64,000 nt of DNA from Jiangella gansuensis DSM 44835 (lineage in GTDB: Bacteria > Actinomycetota > Actinomycetes > Jiangellales > Jiangellaceae): positions 5,300,070-5,364,069 of the forward strand of contig NZ_KI911782.1 in the NCBI RefSeq assembly GCF_000515395.1, read 5' to 3'. A program made the position numbers and the translations under genes. The stretch's first letter is position 1, and every line of letters begins with the position of its first letter. The notes below the pieces were generated by a model that had not been told where the DNA came from, made no database searches, and saw only the letters and a program-made list of their open reading frames with translations. Below, piece after piece: positions 50,632 to 57,558 of this stretch.

Positions 50632-51465
50632 GTGACGGTACTCGTCGGCTGCATCGTTGCCCTTGGCATGGTGGTGATCGTGCCGCTCGGTCTCCGGCTC
50701 CTCGACGACGACGAGCGCCGGCTCAGCCCGGTCGGCCAGGTGTGGCCGTACGCCGGCGCGGCGGGCGCGCTCTCGCTGCTGCTGGAGCGCGGCGCATGGT
50801 TCACGGTCGCGCTCGCCGGCTGCTACGCGGCGGTCACGGCGTGGCTGGCGGTCCTCGCCGTGCTCCGGCTGGCGCGCCGCCGCTCGCTGGCGCCGGTCGA
50901 GGTGGCCGCCCTGACCGCCATGGTGTCCCCGGCCGTGGCGGCCAGCAGCCTGGTGGCCGAGCGCGGCGGCTGGGAGCTGCTCGGCTTCGGTATGACCGTC
51001 CACGCGTTGACCGTCGCGCATTTCCACTACGCCGGCTTCGCCGCGGCCCTGGTGGCCGGGCTGGCCACCGTCGTGAGCGGCCGTCGTCATGCCGGCGTTG
51101 CCGCCCTCACGGTGCCGGCCGGTATCGCTCTGGTGTTCGCCGGCTACTTCACCGGCGACGACGTCGAGCTGGCCGGCGCCGTGATCCTGACCGCGGGCAT
51201 GTGGCTGCTGGCCTGGACGCTCTGGCGAGACATCGCGCCCACCCGCGACCGCGTGACCCGGGCGTTGTTCGGCGTCAGCGCGGCGGTGCTGGTGCTGACC
51301 ATGCTGCTGGCCCTGAGCTGGGCGGCCGGTCACGTCTGGGCCGCCGTGCCGCACCTGTCGCTCAGCTGGATGGCCGCCACTCACGGCGTCGCCAACGCGC
51401 TGGGGTTCGCGCTGTGCGGCCTGCTCGCCTGGCGGCGGGTCCAGCGCGCACCGTCCCACCGGTGA
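50632..51465 (+). CDS. YndJ-like polytopic membrane protein
   Basis: A protein of about 277 residues with roughly eight hydrophobic helices. The order VGQVWPYAGAAGALSLLLERGAWFTVALAGCYAAVTAWLAVLAVL, FGMTVHALTVAHFHYAGFAAALVAGLATVV and LSLSWMAATHGVANALGFALCGLLAWR resembles the YndJ family; AHFHYAGF and the C-terminal THGVANALGF are its conserved polar patches inside helices. Function unknown. The GTG at 50632 is chosen because TAGAGT ends 7 nt before it; an open frame continues upstream without support. Its stop lies in a hairpin shared with the convergent AKR gene. Confidence 0.82.
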   Translation: MTVLVGCIVALGMVVIVPLGLRLLDDDERRLSPVGQVWPYAGAAGALSLLLERGAWFTVALAGCYAAVTAWLAVLAVLRLARRRSLAPVEVAALTAMVSPAVAASSLVAERGGWELLGFGMTVHALTVAHFHYAGFAAALVAGLATVVSGRRHAGVAALTVPAGIALVFAGYFTGDDVELAGAVILTAGMWLLAWTLWRDIAPTRDRVTRALFGVSAAVLVLTMLLALSWAAGHVWAAVPHLSLSWMAATHGVANALGFALCGLLAWRRVQRAPSHR

Positions 51466-51515
51466 TCGACAGGGCGGCGCTACCCCTCCACGGGTATCAA
51501 GGTCCTGTCGATCAC
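51462..51515. terminator. Bidirectional hairpin holding both stop codons
   Basis: GTGATCGACAGG (51462-51473) and CCTGTCGATCAC (51504-51515) are exact 12-bp arms. The left arm contains the TGA of the YndJ-like gene (51463-51465), and the right arm contains the TGA of the convergent AKR gene (51514-51512). It probably terminates both transcripts. Confidence 0.75.
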
Positions 51516-52513
51516 TCGGGGAGGCGGGTCGGCGTGACCCCGGCAACGAAGCTCATGTCCGGGTAGCGGTCTCCCGCGGGCACGATGCCGTCCAGCAGCT
51601 CCAGGTCGGCGGCGTCCAGGGTGACGTCCAGCGCCCCGGCGTTCTCCTCCAGGTAGCGGCGCCGCTTCGTGCCCGGGATGGGCACGACGTCGTCGCCCTG
51701 CGCCAGCACCCAGGCCAGCGCCAGCTGGCTGGCGGTGACGCCCTTGCGCTCGGCCAGCTCGCGCACGGCTCGCACCAGCTCGAGGTTCTTCGCGAACGCC
51801 TCCCCCTGGAACCGCGGGTTCCGGCGGCGGAAGTCGTCGGCGTCGAAGTCGTCCGGCGACGTGATGGTCCCGGTCAGGAAGCCGCGACCGAGTGGGCTGT
51901 ACGGCACCAGCCCGATGCCCAGCTCGCGGCAGGTGCCGATGATGTCGCCCTCGACGTCTCGGCTCCACAACGACCACTCCGACTGCAGCGCGGCGATCGG
52001 ATGGACGGCGTAGGCACGCCGGATCGTCTCGGCGGCGACCTCCGACAGCCCGAGGTAGCGCACCTTGCCGGCCTGGACGAGCTCGGCCATGGCGCCGACG
52101 GTGTCCTCGATCGGGGTCTCCGGGTCGGCGCGGTGCAGGTAGTACAGGTCGATGTGGTCGACGCCGAGTCGCCGCAGCGAGGCGTCACAGGCGGCCCGGG
52201 CGTAACCGGGACTGCCGTCGAACCCGCGGCGCACCGGGTCGGCGGGATCGCGGATGATGCCGAACTTCGTCGCCAGCACGACTTCGTCGCGGCGGCCGGC
52301 GATGGCCCGGCCGACCATTTCCTCGTTGGTGTGCGGGCCATAGACGTCGGCGGTGTCAAGGAACGTCACGCCCAGGTCGAGGGCCCGGTGGATGGTGGCG
52401 ACGGACTCGTCCTCGTCGCGGGTGCCGTAGAACTCGCTCATGCCCATGCAGCCGAGACCGAGGGCGGAGACGGTGAGACCGGAGCGCCCGAGGGCGCGCT
52501 GAGGTAGGGACAC
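51512..52513 (-). CDS. Aldo/keto reductase
   Basis: A 333-residue NADPH-dependent barrel reductase of the AKR13/YakC-like group. Active-site residues: Asp and Tyr in [20 protein letters not shown], Lys in VVLATKFG, His in [11 protein letters not shown]. Conserved [38 protein letters not shown] and [20 protein letters not shown] follow. It is 39 bp downstream of a MerR-family regulator gene on the same strand, so its expression is probably driven from the MerR-controlled promoter, perhaps in response to a toxic carbonyl compound. The start is a GTG after GGGAG. Confidence 0.93.
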   Translation of the reverse strand: MSLPQRALGRSGLTVSALGLGCMGMSEFYGTRDEDESVATIHRALDLGVTFLDTADVYGPHTNEEMVGRAIAGRRDEVVLATKFGIIRDPADPVRRGFDGSPGYARAACDASLRRLGVDHIDLYYLHRADPETPIEDTVGAMAELVQAGKVRYLGLSEVAAETIRRAYAVHPIAALQSEWSLWSRDVEGDIIGTCRELGIGLVPYSPLGRGFLTGTITSPDDFDADDFRRRNPRFQGEAFAKNLELVRAVRELAERKGVTASQLALAWVLAQGDDVVPIPGTKRRRYLEENAGALDVTLDAADLELLDGIVPAGDRYPDMSFVAGVTPTRLPE

Positions 52514-52552
52514 GGTGGTACTCCCGGAATGTGAGGGTCGGCGCGGACGGCG

Positions 52553-52951
52553 TCAGGGCCGCGCGCTGCCGCCGTACTTCGCGATCTTGAAGTCGACCAC
52601 GTCGAGCGCGACGCGCAGCGCCTCCATGCGCACCCGCACCGCCTCCCGGTGCTTCTTCAGCAGGTCCAGGCGGTCCGGTTCGGTGGCCGGGCCGGCCTCG
52701 GCCAGCTCGAAGTACCGCTGGATGTCACGGATGGGCATGTCGGTCTGCCGCAGCCGGGTGATGAACACGACCCGGTCGACGTCGTCCGGGGTGGAGTGCC
52801 GGCGCCCGGCGGAGTCGCGCGGGATGTCCAGCAGTCCGATGCGCTCGTAGTAACGCAGTGTGTGCGCGGTGATGCCGGTCCGCTCGGCCACCTCGGAGAT
52901 GGTCTCGGTGGGGCCGGTGATGGTGGTCTCACGCACGTCGAGGGTGGTCAC
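52553..52951 (-). CDS. MerR family transcriptional regulator
   Basis: A 132-residue MerR-type regulator: ETISEVAERTGITAHTLRYYERIGLLDIPRDSAGRRHSTPDDVDRVVFITRLRQTDMPIRDIQRYFELAE, followed by the dimerisation coiled coil (KKHREAVRVRMEALRVALDVVDFKIAKY). No Cys is present, so it is not of the metal or redox-Cys type; it resembles regulators of AKR genes. The GTG at 52951 is chosen because a MerR-type promoter with a -10 box ending 7 nt upstream abuts it. It is followed by the AKR gene it most likely controls. Confidence 0.92.
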   Translation of the reverse strand: MTTLDVRETTITGPTETISEVAERTGITAHTLRYYERIGLLDIPRDSAGRRHSTPDDVDRVVFITRLRQTDMPIRDIQRYFELAEAGPATEPDRLDLLKKHREAVRVRMEALRVALDVVDFKIAKYGGSARP

Positions 52952-52989
52952 GTCATCGACGGTAGGGGTTGGAGTGCACTCCAAGTCAA
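52952..52989 (-). promoter_or_regulatory. MerR-type promoter with 19-bp spacer and palindrome
   Basis: On the minus strand: -35 TTGACT (52989-52984), a 19-bp spacer, and -10 TACCGT (52964-52959), ending 7 nt before the GTG. The spacer holds most of the perfect 16-bp palindrome TTGGAGTGCACTCCAA (52984-52969). An overlong spacer with a central dyad is the hallmark of MerR-activated promoters. Confidence 0.85.
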
Positions 52990-53135
52990 GACGTCCGGCG
53001 CTCTTCCGCCGAGAGGTAGCGCTCCTGCTGCCAGCGGACGGCGAGTTGGGTGCGGCTCGCGCAGCGCGTAGCGGCCAGGACCCGCGTGACGTGCTTCTGC
53101 GGCGGACGACAGGACGCGAGAACACGCTCCGCGGC
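52986..53135 (-). pseudogene. Possible remnant of a LuxR-type helix-turn-helix
   Basis: The minus-strand frame ending at 52986 reads ...KHVTRVLAATRCASRTQLAVRW..., which resembles the recognition helix and following turn of NarL/LuxR response regulators (typical form KTHVTRVLAKLG.RDRTQLAV). Only about 45 residues look related, no upstream receiver domain or start is visible, and the sequence continues across the merR -35 region. It is probably a decayed fragment, but the match is short. Confidence 0.4.
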
Positions 53136-53299
53136 CGTGGGTTCCACACCTCTGTATGCGTGGACCGCTCGCGCCCGCGCAAGCAAGCACCGCGATCTTC
53201 CACCTTGGGGCCATGGCCGCCGGCACCGCGGCCCCGGCATGGTCGGCGTGATCCTCGGACCGGACCGCCGGGCGAGGTCGACTCGAAGGAGCGAAGGTC

Positions 53300-53842
53300 A
53301 TGAACGAGTTCGACGGAAAGGTGGCGCTGGTGACCGGGGCCGCCCGGGGTATCGGCCGGGCCGCGGCCGCGACGCTGGCCGAGGGCGGGGCGGACATCGC
53401 GGTGCTCGACATTGCCCGCTGCGACCGCCGCGGAGACGGCGGGTGTGTCGCGTACGTCCGCTTCGATGACGAGAGCCCGCCGGCGGGCCTTGCGCACCAG
53501 GTCCGCGGGACGCCTTCGACGTCATGTGGGCATCCGCGTGCTGATCGTCGAGCCGGGTGCCTTCCGCACCTCCTTCGCCGGACCGGCGCTGCGGTCGACC
53601 GCGGCCATGCCCGATTACGAGGCGACCGTCGGCAACAGCCGAGCGGCGCTCGCCGCCATGGACGGCGTTCAGCCGGGTGACCCCGACAAGGCCGCGGCGG
53701 CGACGCTCGCGGCACTGCGGCTACCGGCGCCGCCGCTGCGGCTGGCGCTCGGCGACGACGCGGTGGCCGGGATCCGCGCCCAGCTCGCCGCCGTCGCCGA
53801 CGATCTCGACCGGACCCATCGGCTCGGCACCGGTGCGGCGAC
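53300..53842 (+). pseudogene. Decayed short-chain dehydrogenase with central deletion and frameshift
   Basis: The frame from the ATG at 53300 starts like an [33 protein letters not shown], with VLDIARCD following. After about 45 codons similarity stops. From about 53520 another frame gives a typical SDR C-terminus: [69 protein letters not shown]. The NNAG, Ser and Tyr-x3-Lys blocks are missing. The two halves are in different frames, so the gene is broken by an internal deletion plus frameshift. A good GAAGGAGCG ribosome binding site remains before the ATG. Confidence 0.75.
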
Positions 53843-53845
53843 AGC

Positions 53846-54583
53846 TCACTCGGTGCCGAACATCTGCGTCCAGCGCAGGCCGCCGTCGCCATCGGCCACG
53901 CCCACCCCGATGGCCTGGGAGTCGCAGTTCAGGATGTTGGCCCGGTGACCCTCGCTGTTCATCCAGCCGTCGACGACGTCCGCCGCCGTCGCGTACCCCA
54001 TCGCGATGTTCTCCCCGGACCAGCGCTCGTAGCCGGCCTGCTCCGCCCGGTCGCCCGGGCCCGCGCCGTCCGGGCTGGTGTGGTCGAAGTAGTCGCGTTC
54101 GACCATGTCCTCGCTGTGCAGCTGGGCCGCCTCGGTCAGCCGGTCGTCGGGTCGCAGGGCCGGGCAGCCGTGGTCGGCACGCACATCGTTGGTCAGCTCG
54201 ACGACCTCGCCGGCGAGCGAAGGTTCCGGCTCGTCGACCTCCTCGTCCGGCTCCGGTTCGTCCGGCTCCGGGTCCGCGGGCTCGGTCGGCTCGTCCGGGG
54301 GTGCGGCCGTCTGTTCCGGTTCAGCGGTGGTGGGTTCGGCCGTCGGTTCCGGAGCTGCCGTCGTCTCCACGGGCTCGGCGGACGGCGTGGGCTCGGCGGT
54401 GTGCGTCGGCTCGGCCGGTGCTGCCGATGGGGACGGCGTGGTGTCGTGCGGCGTGGGCGACGACTCGGTCCCCGGCCGCGGCTCGATGGTCGACAGCTCG
54501 CGGACCGCACTCGGTTCGTCGTCGGCGCACCCGGCAAGCGCGAGGCAGACCACGGCCACGACGACGGCCGGCCTCGCCCGCAT
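53846..54583 (-). CDS. CAP (SCP/YkwD-like) domain lipoprotein
   Basis: A 245-residue exported protein. The lipoprotein signal ends LALAGC; residues 25-125 are a disordered Pro/Glu/Thr-rich stalk (many EPT and PEP units); residues about 128-245 form a CAP domain with VVELTNDVRADHGCPAL, DYFDHTSPDG, WSGENIAMGY and NSEGHRANILNCD. Bacterial CAP proteins are secreted, often calcium- or lipid-binding; the exact role is unknown. The ATG has GGGAGGAGAG about 5 nt upstream. It lies 3 bp from the SDR remnant on the opposite strand. Confidence 0.92.
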   Translation of the reverse strand: MRARPAVVVAVVCLALAGCADDEPSAVRELSTIEPRPGTESSPTPHDTTPSPSAAPAEPTHTAEPTPSAEPVETTAAPEPTAEPTTAEPEQTAAPPDEPTEPADPEPDEPEPDEEVDEPEPSLAGEVVELTNDVRADHGCPALRPDDRLTEAAQLHSEDMVERDYFDHTSPDGAGPGDRAEQAGYERWSGENIAMGYATAADVVDGWMNSEGHRANILNCDSQAIGVGVADGDGGLRWTQMFGTE

Positions 54584-54658
54584 GCGCTCTCCTCCCGCAG
54601 GACAACGCAGGACATCGTGCCCGGGCTCGTCCGGTCGAAACCTCCCGGACCGAGGCGG

Positions 54659-55663
54659 TCAGAGTGTGCTCAGCCAGGCCCAGACGATGCGGCCGGCGCG
54701 GTCCAGCTGGGCCGGGTCGACGACGGCGGGCACGTCGCCGGGCGAGTGGTAGCCGTCGTACGGGATGCTGCCGAGCCGCGCCGACGGGAGGTCCACCTTC
54801 TCGAACGACCAGTGGTCGCTGGCGCGGTTCTCACAGGTCTGCACCGGGACGTCGACCGTGCCGGCGGCGGCGACGAGGGCGTCGCGCAACGCGGTGGTGC
54901 CGCGGCCGCCGGTGCACACCGGCACGTGATCGGCGGGCACGCCGACGCGGTCCAGCGACACCATGCCGGCCAGCGCGGCCGCCTGCGCCGCCGGCAGCTC
55001 GCGCACATAGTGCTGGGAGCCGAAGTGGTGAAGGTCGTCGCCCTCGCCCCGGGGTTCCTCGGCGCCGAACGCGATGAACCGCACCGGAACGCCGGGCGGT
55101 TGCGCGGCTGCCAGCCGGGCGAGTTCGAGGACGACGGCGACGCCGGAGGCGTTGTCCTCGGCGCCGGGCGCCTGCGGGACGGTGTCGAGGTGCGCACCGA
55201 CGACGACGTGCGGCTGCGCCGGGTCGAACCCGGGTGAGTCGGCGATGACGTTGGTGGACGTCCCGGCATCGACCGGCACGCCCCAGGAGTTCCCGGCCGG
55301 CACCTCGAACGGGTCGGTGCTCACCTGATAGCCCAGGGCGGTGAACCGGTCGACGACGAAGCTCGCGGCCTGGTGGAACGCGGGCGACGTGCCCTCCCGC
55401 GGGCCGATGCTGCCGGCCAGGTGCTCGATGTCGGCCAACGCGGCGGCCGGATCGAACACGGCCGGCGTGGGGGTGGGCGTGGGACTCGGGGTCGGCGTCG
55501 CGGTGGCCGTCGGCGTCTCAGGTGCCGGCGACGACGCGGACGGCGGGTCCGCCGGAGCCGAGGTCTGCGTGCCGGACTCGCCGTCGGACCCGCCGCACGC
55601 GGACGCCGTCAGGGCGGCGGCTGCGGCGACCGCCACGGGCCACCGGGAGGGGTACCTGGCCAC
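54659..55663 (-). CDS. M28 family metallopeptidase (exported)
   Basis: A 334-residue zinc aminopeptidase. The N-terminal signal has a lipobox-like TASACGG, followed by a Thr/Pro-rich linker (TPTPSPTPTPTP). Zinc ligands are in VVVGAHLDTVPQAPGAEDNASGVA (His, Asp) and FIAFGAEEPRG (Glu-Glu), with further ligands in DRVGVP and the His in PYDGYHSPGD near the C-terminus. It would remove N-terminal amino acids outside the cell. The start is a GTG with TACCAT 5 nt upstream. It lies 17 bp after the aminotransferase gene on the same strand, but a shared transcript is not certain. Confidence 0.9.
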   Translation of the reverse strand: MARYPSRWPVAVAAAAALTASACGGSDGESGTQTSAPADPPSASSPAPETPTATATPTPSPTPTPTPAVFDPAAALADIEHLAGSIGPREGTSPAFHQAASFVVDRFTALGYQVSTDPFEVPAGNSWGVPVDAGTSTNVIADSPGFDPAQPHVVVGAHLDTVPQAPGAEDNASGVAVVLELARLAAAQPPGVPVRFIAFGAEEPRGEGDDLHHFGSQHYVRELPAAQAAALAGMVSLDRVGVPADHVPVCTGGRGTTALRDALVAAAGTVDVPVQTCENRASDHWSFEKVDLPSARLGSIPYDGYHSPGDVPAVVDPAQLDRAGRIVWAWLSTL

Positions 55664-55680
55664 TCTGCATGGTACGTCGG

Positions 55681-57018
55681 TCAGTCGTCGCAGAGCCGCT
55701 CGCCGGGCACCGTGGGGACGTGCCCGGCGCCGTCGCGGACCAGCCGTTCGAGCGCGGCGACCAGCCGGTCGACGTCACCGGCCCGGGAGCCGAGCCCGAA
55801 GCTGGCCCGCAGTGCACCGTCCGGCCGGCCCAGCCGGGCCAGCAAGGGGTGTGCGCAGAAGCGGCCGTCGCGCACCCCGATGCCGTGCTCGGCGGAGAGG
55901 TAGGCCGCGACGTGGGCGGCGTCCCAGCCGTCGACGGAGAACGCCACGACACCGATGACCGATGCGCTGTCCGGCCAGATGCGGTGCAGCCGCACACCGT
56001 CGATGCGTGACAGTCCCGCGATCAGCCGCCGGCGCAGCGCGGATTCGTGCTGCTCGACGACACCTTCCGGCAGCGCCTCGATGACCTGGCAGGCGCGCGC
56101 CAGCGCGGCGGCACCGACGACGTTCGGGGACCCCGCCTCGTGCCTGGCCGGTGCCGGGCCCCAGCGGGTCTCCTCGACGCTGACCTCGCGGACGGCGCCG
56201 CCACCGGCCAGGTAGGGCTCGCCGGCGTCGAGCCAGTCCCGCCGCCCGACCAGCACACCGGCCCCGAACGGCGCATACAGCTTGTGTCCCGAGAACGCGA
56301 CGTAGTCCACCTGCGAGGCCACCAGGTCGATGCGGCGGTGCGGGGCGAGCTGGGCGGCGTCGACACAGATGCGCGCGCCGTTACGGTGCGCCAGCCTGGC
56401 GAGCAGGCCCAGCGGGAGCTGCTCACCCGTGACGTTCGACGCCCCGGTGACCGCCAACAGCGCGGCCGGCCGGCGCGCCAGCTCTGCCTCCAGTCGGGCC
56501 AGCGTCCGTTCCAGGGTGGGCGCGGCCTCGACCACGCGGTGCGCGCCACGCTGCCAGGGCAGCAGGTTGGCGTGGTGCTCGACGTCCAGCACCACCACCT
56601 CACCCGGCACGCAGCCGGCCAGCAGGTTCAGCGAATCGGTGGTGTTGCGGGTGAACACGACGACGTCGTCCGGCCGGGCGCCGACGAAGCGGGCGACGGT
56701 CTCCCGCGCGTCCTCGTACAGCCGGGTGGACAGCTGCGAGGCGTACCCGGCGCCACGGTGCACGCTCGCGTAGAACGGCAGGATCTCCGTGACATGGTCG
56801 GCCACTGCCTGCAGCGCGGGTGCGCTGGCGGCGTAGTCGAGGTTGACGTACCTGCATTCGCCACCGCCGGCCAACGGCGCCCGAAGGTCCGCTCCGACCA
56901 CGGGAAGCAACGGCTGCCGCGGTGCCCTGACGAGCTCCGGCGGGACGGCTGGCGACCCCGGCGCCGTCCTCGACGGGACGGTGGCGGCGCTGGTACAGGG
57001 AAGGTCGGTGACGGTCAC
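55681..57018 (-). CDS. Class V aminotransferase / cysteine desulfurase-like PLP enzyme
   Basis: A 445-residue PLP enzyme of the SufS/CsdB-like group. The PLP lysine is in VAFSGHKLYAPFGAGVL, the PLP His and Asp in VLDVEHHANLLPW and GARICVDAAQLAPH, and the active-site cysteine of desulfurases in GRFCAHPLLARLG. The N-terminal 45 residues are a Pro-rich extension. A SAM-IV-type riboswitch precedes it, so its synthesis is tied to sulfur status, and release of sulfur from cysteine or a related sulfur compound is the likely reaction. The start is a GTG with GAGGAG about 8 nt upstream. Confidence 0.88.
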   Translation of the reverse strand: MTVTDLPCTSAATVPSRTAPGSPAVPPELVRAPRQPLLPVVGADLRAPLAGGGECRYVNLDYAASAPALQAVADHVTEILPFYASVHRGAGYASQLSTRLYEDARETVARFVGARPDDVVVFTRNTTDSLNLLAGCVPGEVVVLDVEHHANLLPWQRGAHRVVEAAPTLERTLARLEAELARRPAALLAVTGASNVTGEQLPLGLLARLAHRNGARICVDAAQLAPHRRIDLVASQVDYVAFSGHKLYAPFGAGVLVGRRDWLDAGEPYLAGGGAVREVSVEETRWGPAPARHEAGSPNVVGAAALARACQVIEALPEGVVEQHESALRRRLIAGLSRIDGVRLHRIWPDSASVIGVVAFSVDGWDAAHVAAYLSAEHGIGVRDGRFCAHPLLARLGRPDGALRASFGLGSRAGDVDRLVAALERLVRDGAGHVPTVPGERLCDD

Positions 57019-57061
57019 AGAGCACTCCTCGCTGGTCGAGGGGCCCGATGCCGGGCCCGCG

Positions 57062-57169
57062 CTTGCCGCCTCAGGACCGAGGGCGGCCGGGTCGTCACCC
57101 GGGGCACCCCACCGCGGAGGAGGGTTGCCGGCCAGCTAGCCGGGGCTTGACGCTGGCGCTCATGACCTT
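57062..57169 (-). ncRNA. SAM-IV-type riboswitch
   Basis: On the minus strand from 57169 the sequence begins AGGTCATGAGCGCCAGCG, then AGCCCCGGCTAGCTGGCCGG, CAACCCTCC, CGCGGTGGGGTGCCCCGGGTG and ACGACC. This is the order and wording of the actinobacterial SAM-IV aptamer, where GGTC pairs with GACC. A 3' hairpin GCCGCC/GGCGGC and then GGGCCCG/CGGGCCC (57038-57057) lie just before the GAGGAG ribosome binding site, offering an expression platform that could act on translation. Confidence 0.85.
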
Positions 57170-57176
57170 GGCGGTG

Positions 57177-57205
57177 AGCATAACCGCCCTCGGACGATCA
57201 GTCCA
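57177..57205 (-). promoter_or_regulatory. Promoter of the riboswitch-aminotransferase unit
   Basis: On the minus strand TATGCT (57182-57177) is preceded by a 17-bp spacer and TGGACT, resembling TTGACA. Seven nucleotides downstream lies the 5' end of the SAM-IV aptamer, so transcription would begin exactly at the riboswitch. Confidence 0.65.
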
Positions 57206-57330
57206 TGATTCGAACGTCTTCGTCCCGCTATGCGAGATTCCTGTGGCCGATTCGACCTGGCCGCTTTGCAATGGACACCAATACGCACCACCGGCCGACA
57301 CTCGACCTCAGCCGCGCCGCCCAGACGGCG

Positions 57331-57378
57331 ATGGCGGGTGGCTTAGTGGTGCCAGGACGCCACCAAACCGCCCGCCAT
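57331..57378. repeat. Intergenic palindrome, family B copy 2
   Basis: Arms 57331-57349 (ATGGCGGGTGGCTTAGTGG) and 57360-57378 (CCACCAAACCGCCCGCCAT) pair with three mismatches around a 10-nt loop, matching the element at 8101-8148. Between 57019 and 57558 the region also holds the riboswitch and its promoter; 57206-57330 and 57379-57558 show nothing else I can name. Confidence 0.8.
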
Positions 57379-57558
57379 GGTGAGCCGCTCGGCGGCTGCC
57401 GGCGAGGCGTCACGGACCGGTGCCTACAGGTGCTCATTGCAGAGCGGCCCGGAGACCTACCCCAGCCAGGGCGGGAACGCGCGGGTCGGGTTCGCCCCCG
57501 CCGGGAGCAACCCGGCAGAATGCGTCTGACGCCCGCACGAGAGAGTGGAACAACCCCT

